Positions 11,340 through 22,299 of a stretch of DNA of 64,000 bases are shown piece after piece. The notes below the pieces were generated by a model. The model ran no database searches and had not been told where the DNA came from. It saw only the letters and a list, made by a program, of their open reading frames with translations. Within the stretch, counting starts at the first letter, position 1. Each line of letters begins with the position of its first letter. Both the position numbers and the translations under genes were made by a program. The DNA is from Anaeramoeba flamelloides (Eukaryota > Metamonada > Anaeramoebidae), in NCBI GenBank assembly GCA_027625915.1, contig JANTQA010000015.1:11375001-11439000 (forward strand). The letters are read 5' to 3'.

Positions 11340-11645
11340 GGTGCTTTTTTTGTGTACTAACAAATTGGTGAACCAGTAATCCCAAATTGAAATAAATATT
11401 TTAGTTTTGATACCCGTATAAGGATAATAAATGGAAAAGAATTTGCATTTTCCTTTTCATATTCCTTTTTTTACTGATACAGAAATGAGTTTTCAAGAAA
11501 TAGATTGAAATTCGTGAGCTCTATTTATTTGGTTGGTACTTTTTTATTGATAGATATCTTTTGAGTGAACTCAGAATCCCGAAATGATTGGAAGATTTCA
11601 GAATTGAAAAAAAAAAGAAAATAGGATGAAATTTTAGCCCTATTA
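11340..11645 (+). repeat. Dispersed repeat R4, left copy
   Basis: Shares ACAGAAATGAGTTTTCAAGA and AAATTGGTGAACCAGTAAT with 13028-13325 in the same orientation, at an eyeballed identity of about 70 percent. A piece of the family lies inverted near 40850-41010. The two direct copies bracket the orphan exon at 11961-12150. Confidence 0.65.
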
Positions 11646-11960
11646 AATTTCAAATCCGAGTCTTGTTAATACGGGGTTTCTTCAAACTTTTAGGCTATAT
11701 TATTAAATGACTTTTTGAGCCTATTAGCAGGTAGTGACGAAAATAAATACAAATTCCATCCCTATTAGCTTTCAAAGGTGAGTCTTTTGATTGTTGGTTT
11801 GCCCAATGTTAATGAAAGGAAGTAAGACACACAACAGTTATGAAACCAGAGAGCAAATGTTTCAAAATATTTTTTTTATTTAAACAAGCCAGCAAAAAAA
11901 GGTGAAAAGGAAAAAGAAAAAAATAAGAAAAAGAAAAAGGTATAAACAAAAAATACATAC

Positions 11961-12150
11961 TTTCATCGGGTAGCAATGAAAAATAATTTGGTGAAGTATC
12001 TTGTAAAGAATTATTTGAAAGTAAAGAGTGTTCATGGGCCATGCTTGAAGAATAGTCAATTTGAGGTAGTTCATTTCTTCTTCTTAAATTAAAATTAAAT
12101 AAGGATCCAAATTTTGAATTATCAAACCAAATCAATGAAGAACTTGACAT
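11961..12150 (-). CDS. Orphan first exon, product not recognised
   Basis: The ATG at 12150 opens 63 codons plus one base that end at a good donor, GTATGT (from 11960). The composition is ordinary protein, unlike the surrounding AT-rich noise: it begins MSSSSLIWFDNSKFG, includes a basic NLRRRNELPQ and ends NYFSLLPDE. No domain is recognised. Downstream exons could not be found. One option is an acceptor ...CTAATAG followed by a dozen codons and a stop near 11740, which would give a peptide of about 76 residues. The exon sits between two direct R4 repeats, so it may be a captured or stranded gene fragment rather than a working gene. Confidence 0.4.
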
Positions 12151-12318
12151 ACAATTGATTTATGGAAACTCTCTCAAAAAATATCTTTCCGAAAAACAAG
12201 TAATTTTTTGATAGAAGTTTTCAAATTTTTGAAAAAATTAAAATAAAAAATGAAAAATTTTTTTGTCTCAAAAAAAAATCTTAACATTCAAAGTTGTGAG
12301 AATTTCTGAGTTTTCATA

Positions 12319-12585
12319 TTAGTGGGTGTGTTTTTTATTATTATTTTGTTGAAATAAAAAAATATCATTTGAGTAGATTTTATACACATTTGTTCTTATT
12401 TTCGTAAAAAAAAGTAAATTTTTTTTGTTTTTTCGATTATTTTCAATTTTTTTAGATGTGGTTTGTGAATCATAGAATCTGTTCCCTACCATTAAATAAC
12501 AATCATAAATTAATTCTGTCTTTGGATTTTTGTTTAAATAAAGTAGAATTTTAAGAAATATTTTTAAAATATTGTTGGAAAACAA
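12319..12585 (-). other. Possible exon or gene remnant, minus strand
   Basis: An open stretch of 88 codons without an ATG start. The part around PKTELIYDCYLMVGNRFYDS looks like real protein, while the rest is Asn/Lys-rich. No acceptor or donor can be chosen with confidence, and no family is recognised. It lies 170 bases upstream of the orphan exon on the same strand and between the same R4 repeats. Confidence 0.2.
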
Positions 12586-12769
12586 TTTTTATTGCTTTTT
12601 GTTTTGTGAGAATACGAACTTTTAAATGCCAATTTACAGATCTCTCATACACTCTGAAAATGGCTTTTTTTTTATTTTGTGCTGAGATATTTTGATCGGT
12701 ATCACAATTCTAATGAAAGTGAAAACAATTAAAATAAAATTACTGATATTTGATTTAAAGAATGAAAAT

Positions 12770-12960
12770 AATTTTTACTTCATTTTACTATTTTTCTTTT
12801 TCAATAGAAAAAGTTGACTGCAAAATAGTTTGTAATTTGTGATCTTTACTGGTATTTGAATTCTAAATAGGGTTATAATTTTATCTTCGTTTTACCTTTT
12901 TCTTTTACAAATAGAATTCTCAAAGGATGTGGTTGTAATTTGCTGTTCAATTTGTAAAAG
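12770..12960 (+). repeat. Internal duplication of an R4-related block
   Basis: Two tandem units (about 12775-12860 and 12885-12955) each contain a TTTTTCTTTT run, then AATAGAA, then GTAATTTG. Single related blocks occur near 26770, 32870 and 57260. Confidence 0.45.
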
Positions 12961-13027
12961 GAAATTGAAAATGAATTTAAATTTTTATCCCATTTAGAAT
13001 TCAAAGGTCACTATTTATTTGTTTGAA

Positions 13028-13325
13028 GCATTTTTTTATGTTCTAATAAATTGGTGAACCAGTAATTCGAAATTGAAATAAATATTTTCGAAATGATACT
13101 GGTAATAGAATAATTAAGGGGAAATAATTTGTATTTTCCTTTTCATTTTTATTTTTACTAATACAGAAATGAGTTTTCAAGAAATAGATGGAAATTTGTG
13201 AGATCAATTTATTTGAACCTTTTTTTTTGATATTTGAGTATCTTGTGTGAGCCAGAAATCCCAAAAGAAAAGTATATTTGATAATTGAAAAAAAGAAAAC
13301 CAAAAGAAATTGAATCCAGTTAAAT
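13028..13325 (+). repeat. Dispersed repeat R4, right copy
   Basis: Direct repeat of 11340-11645, with the same order of landmarks (AAATTGGTGAACCAGTAAT, then TACAGAAATGAGTTTTCAAG). Confidence 0.65.
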
Positions 13326-14540
13326 TTCAAATATCAATATACCAATAAAAAAAAGAAGGTTTTGGGTTAACAGTGCTTAGTCAATGACCTTAAGTTTTAT
13401 TATGAAATACAAGGACTTGTTTTTCATTATAGTCAAATGATTCTATGTAATACCCCGATAATTAAATTCTAATAATTAAAAGTTCAATAATGTTTGTCTT
13501 GTTGAAATTTCAAGAATATCTATTTCTAATTGTTTTTCGGAAGATCTTTGAATTTGTCCAACAAATAATAAAGATATTTTTATGAATTTGAAAATCGAAT
13601 TTCCCTTTCTCATTAAAAAATAACAAGATTGAAAAATCAAAACAAGATAAGAAGGTAAAATATTTGCCTATAATCAATTTCAGACGTTCTTTTTTTCTAT
13701 ATAAAAAAATATGAGCTAGTAAGCAATAATAGGAACATTTCGGGTAGGGGTGCCTTCAAAAGTGAATTCTTCAGACACACCATAAATATTATTCTTTAAA
13801 TTTGTAAAGGGTGAAACAATCTTTTATCTAAAAATTAAAAGACGATAACTTTTGTTTTTATTTTTTCTTTGATTGGAAATACCCCCACTTACTATTGAGT
13901 TATAATGAAGAGTGAAATTGATTTATAGGAAATAATGTGATTTGATTTTAATTATTTTTTGGTACAAAGGGACTAATTACCAACTTGAATGAAAGACTAA
14001 ATAGAAATAAGCCAAATTTCAAAATTAGGAGTAAACATTTTTTTTATAATTTTTTTCTTTTTTCATTTGTCTTTCCAAAAATAAAATGATTACACTATAT
14101 TTTCATTTATTAATATATATTGGATATTATGTCTAAATATTTGAGTAAAATATATTATTATTTAAAAAAAAAACAATTAAACAAATTTCTATCTGATGAA
14201 AAATCTGTCCCTATTTTTGAAATTATGGTTATATCTTCTTAATTCTATTTCTAAGAACCTGTTTAATCGGGGTTTTAAGGTAGAAACAAAAATAATTACC
14301 TAAAATAAATGATTATTTACAAAAAAAATATTTTAATTTTTGGATAAAATATCGTATTGGCATTAACCAAGACAGCTAGAATATTTTAATCTAAGGAAGT
14401 AAACAATTTTTCTAGTAATTTACTTACAAAATTAATAAAAAAATCATCTAAATAAATTTTTTTTTTTTAGATATGATCTACAAGCTTTTTTTCTTTAACT
14501 TTATTCCATACGGAATTTATATATAATTATAGATATAAAC
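13326..14540. other. Intergenic, no gene seen
   Basis: AT-rich sequence with short frames only. No repeat family was matched with confidence. Confidence 0.4.
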
Positions 14541-14738
14541 CCCATTCCAAAAATTTGGACACACCCAAAATCAAAAATAGGTAAAAAAAAAAACCCAATT
14601 TATTGTATTTTTCCAAACCCAATATAAAACAACATTTAAGTTACCAGGTATTAATGTTTTTATAAGTAATCCTTTTAATCCAAATAAAATTAAAAAAATA
14701 TAAAACTCAAAAATAAAAACCGGTGTGTCCAAAATGAT
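14541..14738. mobile_element. Short TIR element with GGACACACC ends
   Basis: TTTGGACACACC at about 14558 is inverted as GGTGTGTCCAAA at about 14722. The interior is a 150-base A-rich spacer without a frame. GGACACnCC-type termini are common in Tc1/mariner elements. The exact ends and target duplication are not clear. Confidence 0.5.
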
Positions 14739-16587
14739 GAAATGAGCAAGAACAAAAAATTTGTATTTGTAAATTTGTTAAAATTTCTTCAACAATCGTT
14801 GATCTTTCAAATGATAAGAAACTATCTAACAATTGTCTGTTATTTTCCAATTTAAAAAACTCTACACTAACCTTCTATTAACTATCAAAAAAAAATTTTT
14901 TCATCTCTAACGAAACAGATTACGTAAATGGAAAAAAGGGAATGAAAACAAAACAAAAAAGATAAAAAATGAAATATTTTTGTAATCAAAATTCTTTCCA
15001 AATTGAATTTAAAGTGAAGTAACCGTTTTCTTTCCACTGTTTAAACGGTGTTGTAATTTTTCGAATCTAGTTTAGAAATAGATATATAGATATATATAAG
15101 AAATTAATCAAAATAATTGATTTTTTTTTTTTTTTTTGAAATTAATCAGTGTTAATTCAAAAAATAAATTTTTGTTATCAACTGTTTTAAAAAAGTGAGA
15201 ACTTTATTAAAACTTTTATCAGGTTTTTTATTTTATAATGTAATTTTTTTTTTTTTTTTTCAGAATTAAAACGTAAAAAAGTTTTCTATTTTAATAGAGT
15301 GAAGTATCGGTCTTCAAATATCTTAGAGGGGATGAATTCTGAAGAAAAATACTTTTTTTAAAAAAGGTTCACACACTTAATTAAAATATAAATCTTTAAT
15401 ATTGTTTAAATATAAAAAAAAAGCTCATAAAAAAAGTACTAATATTATCAAAAAAAATTGTTATAATTTTCAATTTTTCTCTCTTTATAGGAATATATAT
15501 AGATATATATATAGATATAGATATATATATTAGATGGGTTTCAAATATTCTGAACCAAATGATTTTTAATATTTCACCATTTTTTCAAAGTTTTTAATAA
15601 TTAAACTGATGTTATTCAAATAATAAATTCTGATGATTTGCAATAGAACCACTAAATCTTTGATGTGATGCATCTGGCCAATTTAAATCTATTAAACTTT
15701 TACCAAACCTAATAAACTTTAGAATAAAATACGAACCAATTTATCTAATGGGTAAGAATATTGGAGAATTCATCAACAACCACTCACAAAAAACAACATA
15801 ACTAATTAAAATATTTAAAAACTAACGTAAAAGGGTGAAAATTTGACATTTGTATTTTTATCAAACAAAAAAATACAAAAATTGATTTTATTATTGTTTT
15901 TTCTTTATTTTGAACTTTTCAATTTTAACATTCAAAATTACTAAAAATATAACGATTAATTTTGAATTTAAATATTTTGTTACAGAAAATAATAAAATCG
16001 GGGATTATAATGGTTCTATTTTTTAATAATATATTAATAAATTAATAATCCTACAAATGGGTTTATATATATTTTAGGAAACATTATTTTTATTATAAAA
16101 AATGATTTTTTTTAAAAACTTTATATATAATATCAAAACTTTTATAAGTTTAAAAGGGAAAAGATATATTAAGATAAAGATTATTTTTAAGACATAATAA
16201 TATATTAGATTTGATATAATATTTTTCTTCCTTTTCATATCTTTATATTATAAAATAATAATACTAATAAAAAATAAAAAATAATTAAATTTGTTTATTC
16301 AGAATTATATGATAGATTAATATATATTCCACAAACATTTTTGAAATAGATGTGTACTAGATTATCTAATCAGGAAAGTGGAATATTTCTAATCAGTTTT
16401 TTTTATGATTTAAAAAAATAAAAATAATAATAAAAAAAAAAAAAACAATTTAAAGATTCTTTTCAAACAATGTGCCAATTTAATAATAAATAATTATCAA
16501 TTAATAAAAAATAAAAAAAGAAAAAGAATCATGCTTTATAAAAATACAAGTACGTTATCTTCAGTATAAAGACATATTTTGATACTA
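14739..16587. other. Intergenic, AT microsatellites, no gene seen
   Basis: Holds TATAGA/ATAT microsatellites at about 15080-15105 and 15487-15535 and several poly(T) runs. No open frame with protein-like composition was seen on either strand. Confidence 0.45.
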
Positions 16588-17053
16588 CAGTAATCTTTTT
16601 TTTTTTTTTCGTTCGGTAAGTTTCACTTTGAATACATAAATCTTGAACTTAAACAAGGATACAAAAATTCTTTCATTTGAAAGCTCAAAATTCGGAATAT
16701 AGTAAAAAAAGTTGTGTAACTAAATTGAAAAAAATGTACCTTGATTCAAGTTTTTTTTGTACCTTAGTTTTAGTTCAAGGTTTATATATAGCAGTTCTAA
16801 AGCTACCATGAAATTAGAAATAAAAAAAAATCGAATTTTCTATTCTTATTTTCCTTTTTCAATAAATTCGGAAATAAGAGTTATTATTCCAAAAAAAAAT
16901 TGAAATAAATGAAATATTATTCAATTTTTTGGAATAATAACTCTTATTTCCGAATTTATTGAAAAAGGAAAATCAGAATAGATAAATCAATTTTTTTTTA
17001 TTTAAAATTTTATGGTAGCCCTGGAAAGACTGTATTCAAAGTCGAATCGACTG
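16588..17053. mobile_element. Outer hairpin MITE interrupted by a second MITE
   Basis: The ends read CAGTAATC inward from a TA at 16586 and, on the other strand, CAGTCGATTCG from a TA at 17054. The arms share ACTTTGAATA and an AACCTTGAAC-like block, but in the right arm these two blocks are split by the 241-bp element at 16792-17032. Without that insert the element would be about 220 bp. Confidence 0.75.
16792..17032. mobile_element. Inner hairpin MITE, near-perfect arms
   Basis: The arms 16792-16890 and about 16930-17032 are inverted copies: the central block AATAAATTCGGAAATAAGAG near 16861 pairs perfectly with its complement near 16945. The ends are CAGT-like (CAGTTCTAAAGC and CAGTCTTTCC), and a TA follows on the right. 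It is younger than its host MITE. It has no coding capacity. Confidence 0.85.
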
Positions 17054-17519
17054 TATTAAAAAATATCAAAATAATATGATGCATTTAGATTGTTTTTTTT
17101 TTAATACAAGACCATCTGAATGTTTAAAACAAACTTTTAAATTGATTTACTTTTTTTGTTTGCAAGTTTTTTTTTTTTAATTTATATCTTTTCATTATTA
17201 AATTTCTACCATTTTATTATCATTCTTAATATTCTTTTTTAAAAACTTATTGGAATTACATAATTATCACTTGAAATAATTTTCGTGAACACTTTATTGA
17301 TAAACTCAGAATGTAAAAAGTCATTGTTTTTTTCTCTCTCTTCAGAATTAATTCCAGGTTATTTTTTTTATCTTAATTTTTTATTTGAATTTTATCACTC
17401 TGATTTATTTTAATGTTTAACAGGATAAAGATATTTTGTTAGTATTTTATTTAAAGATGCTCAAGAAATTTAAAAAAAAAAAAAACAATCTTTTTCAGTG
17501 TATCCTATTTCTGTACCAC

Positions 17520-18075
17520 CAAAAAAAAACATTAAAAATAGAAAACTGATTAAATACCTTCCATTAACACAATTAAAAAAACTAAATCAAAAAATAAAAA
17601 TAAATAAAGTTTCAATTTAACTTTTTCTTGAAAACATTTTTTGCCAAAATCATTGAATTCACACTTGAAACTATGTATATTTTTATATACAATATCTTTT
17701 TTTAACTCATTTACTAAAAAAAAATATTAAATTATGGGAATTTTCTTTTCACAAAAGGGACTAATTTGGTCATCAAATGTTTATATTATTTTTAAATAGA
17801 AAAATTAAAAAAAAGTTAAACTAAAAAGATAAACTCTCTGGAAAAGCATTCTAATTTAATATATCAACTTATTCTTTGATTTCAAACTTTTCTCAACTCC
17901 AATTTTTCAAAAAAAATAAAAAATGCACTGTAATTTCAAACAATATTTTTGATATTCAAAAGCTGACAGTGTTTTTATTCTCCAAAAAAAATTAATCCGG
18001 GTGGTTAATTGAATTAAGTTATAAACTTAGATTTCGAAAAATATTAATCAGAAAAAAATAGTGCTTAATTTTATT
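17520..18075 (+). repeat. Segment duplicated at 33034-33595
   Basis: About 550 bases with high similarity and the same orientation, for example 'AAACTGATTAAATAC', 'TTTTGCCAAAATCATTGAAT' and, near the end, 'GTGCTTAATTTTATTAAGGA'. Non-coding. No inverted ends were noticed. Confidence 0.8.
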
Positions 18076-18297
18076 AAGGACATATATTTTATATAAATAA
18101 AATAAAATAATAATAAAATAAAATGATAAATACCACAAGATAAATTACAATATAATTTTTATTTTTGAAAATATTAAATAAAAAACCTTTTTCAATCACT
18201 AAAAAAAAAAAAAAAATATTTTATTAATTTCAGGTTATAATTACAATGGTTAAGAAATTGGCTGATTGTTCAAACAATCAATCAGACAAACAATTAA

Positions 18298-20037
18298 TTA
18301 ATTAATGTATAATTCATCTTCATTACTCTCAATTATTCTAATATCAAACAAAACTTGGTTTGTTATATTTAAATTTTTTAACGATTCATGTGCGATTTTT
18401 TCGTTATGTGAGCGAAAAATTCTCTTTTTAGGATAAGACTGTATTAGTTCAAAGTTGAAAATATCATTCTCGGATACCAAAATCCACGAAAATATTTGAG
18501 AAAACTCACAATTAGTATCAAATCTACGGAGGATGTTTTGATTTTTTGTTCTGCATTTAATTCTGCAAATATTATTGCAATTATTGTGTGTGGGTTCAGG
18601 TGACAATTCACTTTTTAGTTTTTTCAACATGTTTTCTTTATCGATCTTTAATTTTTCGATTTCTTTTTCTTTTTCGTCAAAAAGCATTTTTTCCAATTCC
18701 AACCTTTCTTGTTTTTCTTGGTCAATTTGAAAAAATTTCTCATATTCAAGATCTTGGCTTTCTCTTTCAATTACCGATAAGCTTTTCTTTAATTTTGGCT
18801 TTGAATTGTTCTTGTGATTTAATTCCAGAAACAATTCGGATGTGTGTAAAAGCTTGAAAATGAAATCGTCAATTTGAATTTCACCTTGGATGATCTCTAA
18901 AACAGCCCGGAGTGTTGAATTGGAAAGCACCAAGAGCGCGGGGCTTGACTTGATTCCTAATTTTGCTTTCAATTCCTCAAATTGCTTTTCTTTCTGATCA
19001 ACATCACTCACAAAAAAGATATAATTTTGGTTGATGATCTTGAATACTTCGGGGCTGGTTAAGATTTCTTGAACAAAATCTTCGTGAAGCTTCGGTTCCT
19101 GGCGAAAGCTATGGAAATAAAGCAGAATTGGTTTACTTTCTCTTTTTGCTTTGGAGCACATGCTGCTAAAATCATTTTCTTCGATTGCTGGTAGCAGTTG
19201 CTCGTTTGTTATTGAATTAAAAAGTTTATTTCTTTCACTATCAAAGGTTATAGATTGTGGTATCAGTGGAACAAGGGAATCGTACGTGATCCTTTCTTGT
19301 GTTGTTGGCTTTGTTTGATTCCTTTTTTGTACCCATTTACCATTTGTGTTTTTGATCCATTTTCTTCCAGATGACTGCTGATACGTTTGATGGTATCTTT
19401 TGATTGTTGGCGTTCTCGTGTTTTCTTGCCAAAATTGCTCTTGTAACTCCTTAGCCATTTGAGAGTCACTTTTTTTTAATGTGATTATTTCTCTTTTTTG
19501 CTCTTTTTCTTGTTCTTTTTCTTTTTCTTTTTCTTTTTCTTGCTCCTTTTCTTGTTCTTTTTCTTTTTCTTGTTTTTGTTCTTCGTATTGTTTTTTTTTT
19601 TGTTCTTGTTCTCGTTCTTGTTCTTTTTCTTTTTCTTGTTCTTGTTCTTGTTCTTGTTCTCGTTCTTGTTCTTTTTCTTTTTCTTGTTCTTGTTCTTGTT
19701 CTTGTTCTCGTTCTTGGTATTGATCTTGTTTTTGATCTTTTTTTAATTCTCTGGTAGGCTTCTTTTTTTCTTCTTTTTGTGATTTGTTTTCATCAATGAA
19801 CGACGTAAAATCTTCTGATTGGATTAAAATGACTGTTTGTGGATTGTTTAAGCCAAGACAATACAAAGGCAGGGAATCACTGTTACTATTTAAACCAATC
19901 AACTCTTGTTTGTTGATTGGGATGGATGTAGCAGTCATGATACGGGTTTTGACAATGAAAATTGTATCAGTTTTACGGAACCTAAAAGTGTTAAATTGGC
20001 CATTTCCCCATTCTAAATTTATTATTTGTTGTTCCAT
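18298..20037 (-). CDS. UBL-UAS-UBX protein, Cdc48/p97 adaptor (FAF1/UBXD type)
   Basis: Likely recruits the AAA ATPase Cdc48/p97 to ubiquitinated clients. Single exon, 579 residues, first ATG at 20037. Residues ~1-75 look like a ubiquitin-like domain (TFRFRKTDTIFIVKTRIM, then LIGL). Residues ~108-182 are an EQ/KE low-complexity tract. Residues ~265-400 form a UAS (thioredoxin-like) domain: KPILLYFHSF, then IINQNYIFFVSDV and LGIKSSPALLVLS. A charged coiled coil follows (~430-475), then a C-terminal UBX domain (~489-579) with RIKCRTKNQNILRRF and SWILVSENDIFNFELIQSYP. The p97-contacting loop, usually Phe-Pro-Arg, reads Tyr-Pro-Lys here, so binding may be weaker or altered. The order matches FAF1/UBXD7/UBXD8 relatives; there is no hydrophobic hairpin like that of UBXD8. 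The family assignment is strong; the orthologue is not decided. Confidence 0.88.
   Translation of the reverse strand: MEQQIINLEWGNGQFNTFRFRKTDTIFIVKTRIMTATSIPINKQELIGLNSNSDSLPLYCLGLNNPQTVILIQSEDFTSFIDENKSQKEEKKKPTRELKKDQKQDQYQEREQEQEQEQEKEKEQEREQEQEQEQEKEKEQEREQEQKKKQYEEQKQEKEKEQEKEQEKEKEKEKEQEKEQKREIITLKKSDSQMAKELQEQFWQENTRTPTIKRYHQTYQQSSGRKWIKNTNGKWVQKRNQTKPTTQERITYDSLVPLIPQSITFDSERNKLFNSITNEQLLPAIEENDFSSMCSKAKRESKPILLYFHSFRQEPKLHEDFVQEILTSPEVFKIINQNYIFFVSDVDQKEKQFEELKAKLGIKSSPALLVLSNSTLRAVLEIIQGEIQIDDFIFKLLHTSELFLELNHKNNSKPKLKKSLSVIERESQDLEYEKFFQIDQEKQERLELEKMLFDEKEKEIEKLKIDKENMLKKLKSELSPEPTHNNCNNICRIKCRTKNQNILRRFDTNCEFSQIFSWILVSENDIFNFELIQSYPKKRIFRSHNEKIAHESLKNLNITNQVLFDIRIIESNEDELYIN
19495..19735 (-). 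repeat. Coding EQ/KE hexanucleotide-type repeat
   Basis: Within the UBX gene, imperfect units encoding EQEQ, EKEKEQ and REQEQ, with one larger ~60-base unit present twice (near 19600-19650 and 19660-19712), which suggests recent duplication. The opposite strand is open only because the repeat lacks stops. Confidence 0.8.
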
Positions 20038-20586
20038 TTGAAAAAAATTTATTTTTATCTCAAGTCAGACAAAGTTTTTGAAAAAAAAGTGATTAATTTA
20101 CAGTTGTAATCTGTTTAAAATACATTTTACTTCCAATTTAATTTATAAAAAGACATTGGATTTGAGAAGATGTGGAAAAAATAAATTATTTTGATCTTCA
20201 AACAATTCAAGACTTAATACATTTAAACACAAATACTAAGCTTTTTTTTGATCAGTTTTAAACTTTTTTATCAAGTTTTTTGTTTGAAGACTGAGATTTA
20301 CTTAATTTTTGAGTTAATTCTTTCAAATATTTTAGTTTTTCCAATTAACAAATTGAACTGGACTTTTTCACTAATTAAATGGTTTAAATCAAAACAGTTC
20401 TGAATTTTTATTGAAATGATCATGAATTATAATCCAAACACGATTTTTTTGTAAAGAATATAATTTGTTTTGAAACAGCAAACAATTTTAAAGAAATACC
20501 AAAGTGTTTATCTACTTCACGATTTTGTGACTTTGATCTTTCTCTTTTTTTATTTGATTGTTATACTATGTCAAAAAAAAATATCT

Positions 20587-20960
20587 TAATTTTTAGAGTT
20601 TTTTTAAAAAATTTGTACTTTTTCTTAAAACTATAATATACTCTAGACATATCTTTAACATACGAGGTTAATTGCTGAATTAATAATTCTTTTAGACGAC
20701 AAGAAATATGCTTTTTTTATCCAATAAAAATGTTTGGGTTTGTTTCTTTTCTTTGATGAAGAATTATATTTAGGTTTTCCTATTTTAGTTTATTTCTTAC
20801 AAAAATTTTATTCGATTATTTAACCATATTTGAAATCAATTAAGATAATTGTTAATTTAGCAATTAACCTCTTCTGTTGTAGATACATCTAGAGTATATT
20901 ATAGTTTTAAGAAATAGTTCTAAATTTCATAAAAAAACTCTAAAAAATTATATCATCTAT
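20587..20960. mobile_element. Hairpin element with ~100-bp inverted arms
   Basis: The left arm (about 20595-20700) and the right arm (about 20860-20955) are inverted: 'AAAACTATAATATACTCTAG' near 20626 pairs with its complement near 20890, and GAGGTTAATTGCTGAATTAA is matched inverted near 20860. It has no open frame. It is a MITE-like structure of about 370 bp, and its family is not shared with the 196-bp MITEs. Confidence 0.8.
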
Positions 20961-21364
20961 ATTTTGATATGAGCTTTCGTTAGTCCTCTTAACTCTAAGT
21001 ATAACACAAAAAAAGACATTTTCGTTTCGTCTGTATTACGAAGTATTAAATTCCAATTTTTATTATTCAATTCATAAACCAACTCAAAAATTGAGTATTG
21101 AGAGTTATAAAAAAGATCATAAATTAATGCAAGGATTGTTTTATAGGTCGAAATCCAATTCGAATGATCGTTTAATAACTTCTATGATAAGGAAAAAAAA
21201 TTAGAGAGGTGTTGGTGTTTCAATTTACACGAAAATAGATTTTTGATTTAAATGTTTGCTTTACAAAATGGTTGTATGATCTCAATATTATTCAAATGCA
21301 CACCAACAAGGAGAATTCCATTTAACCTAAAGATTTGAGTTTTTATAAATTCACATAATAGAAA

Positions 21365-21965
21365 AGAATTTTACACCAAGTCTTACTAAACTAAAATTCA
21401 AAATTTTGAACACCGCGAAAATAGTCCAAAGAATCGTTATAATACAATTTCATTCAATTTGGAAACAAAATTTTGATTTTTGTAAAATATAAATATCATT
21501 TTTTCATTTTTTAGTTTTTTGTGTTTATTTTATTTTTTAATTTACCAAATTTACTTTGGTTAGATCAATATTTTTTTTTCCGATAATTTGTATATTACTT
21601 CAAGTTGAGTTGTTCCAAATAAAAGATGTACTCAAATAAAATTAGTTGATACTACCTATCTATTTGATCGATCAATATTCTAAATAGAATTTTAACAAAT
21701 TTACCCTTTGATTTTTTTTTTTTATGCTCTTGCTAAAAATTTTAACAACATTCTTGAATTATATGTATTGCTAATTTTTTATTTTTCGTTTTTTTTGGCA
21801 TTTAAATTTATAAATAATTGGGGAAATTTCAATTTGTAAATGGTTCTAATTTGATATTGATATCTATTATTGATTAAATAAGATTTTTTTTTTCAAAAAT
21901 TGTATTTTAGAGTATGAAAAATTTTGAATTGAGGTTTATATTAATAATTTGACTTGTTAAAAACT
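21365..21965 (+). repeat. Dispersed repeat R3, copy 1
   Basis: Matches 38490-39150 and 48055-48612 in the same orientation. Landmarks are AAACTAAAATTCA at the start, GAGTTGTTCCAAATA, ACTCAAATAAAATTAGTTG, and TTGATTAAATAAG then TTGAATTGAGGTTT near the end. No coding capacity. Confidence 0.75.
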
Positions 21966-22299
21966 ACAAATTAGCAATTTTTGTCTCTATGTTATATAAA
22001 TTTTATTTTTTGATGTTAATCAAATTTTTTGAATTTTTTACTAAAAAAATAATTGGGGAAAAATGAATACTTTTGAAGTTAATGGAGTGTAATTGTTAGT
22101 TAAAAGAAAAGATCAATTTTGAATTTATAAATTGAAAAAAAAAAAAAGAAAAGAAAAATTTCTAAAACATTTTTCTTTATAAAAGATCTCAATTGTATTT
22201 TTTTCTATTATTTTGAAAAAAAAAAAAAAGATACAATTTAAAAAATTATTTTAAAAATTCAAAAAAAAAAAAAACAATCAACTTTTGAATCCCAGGAGA

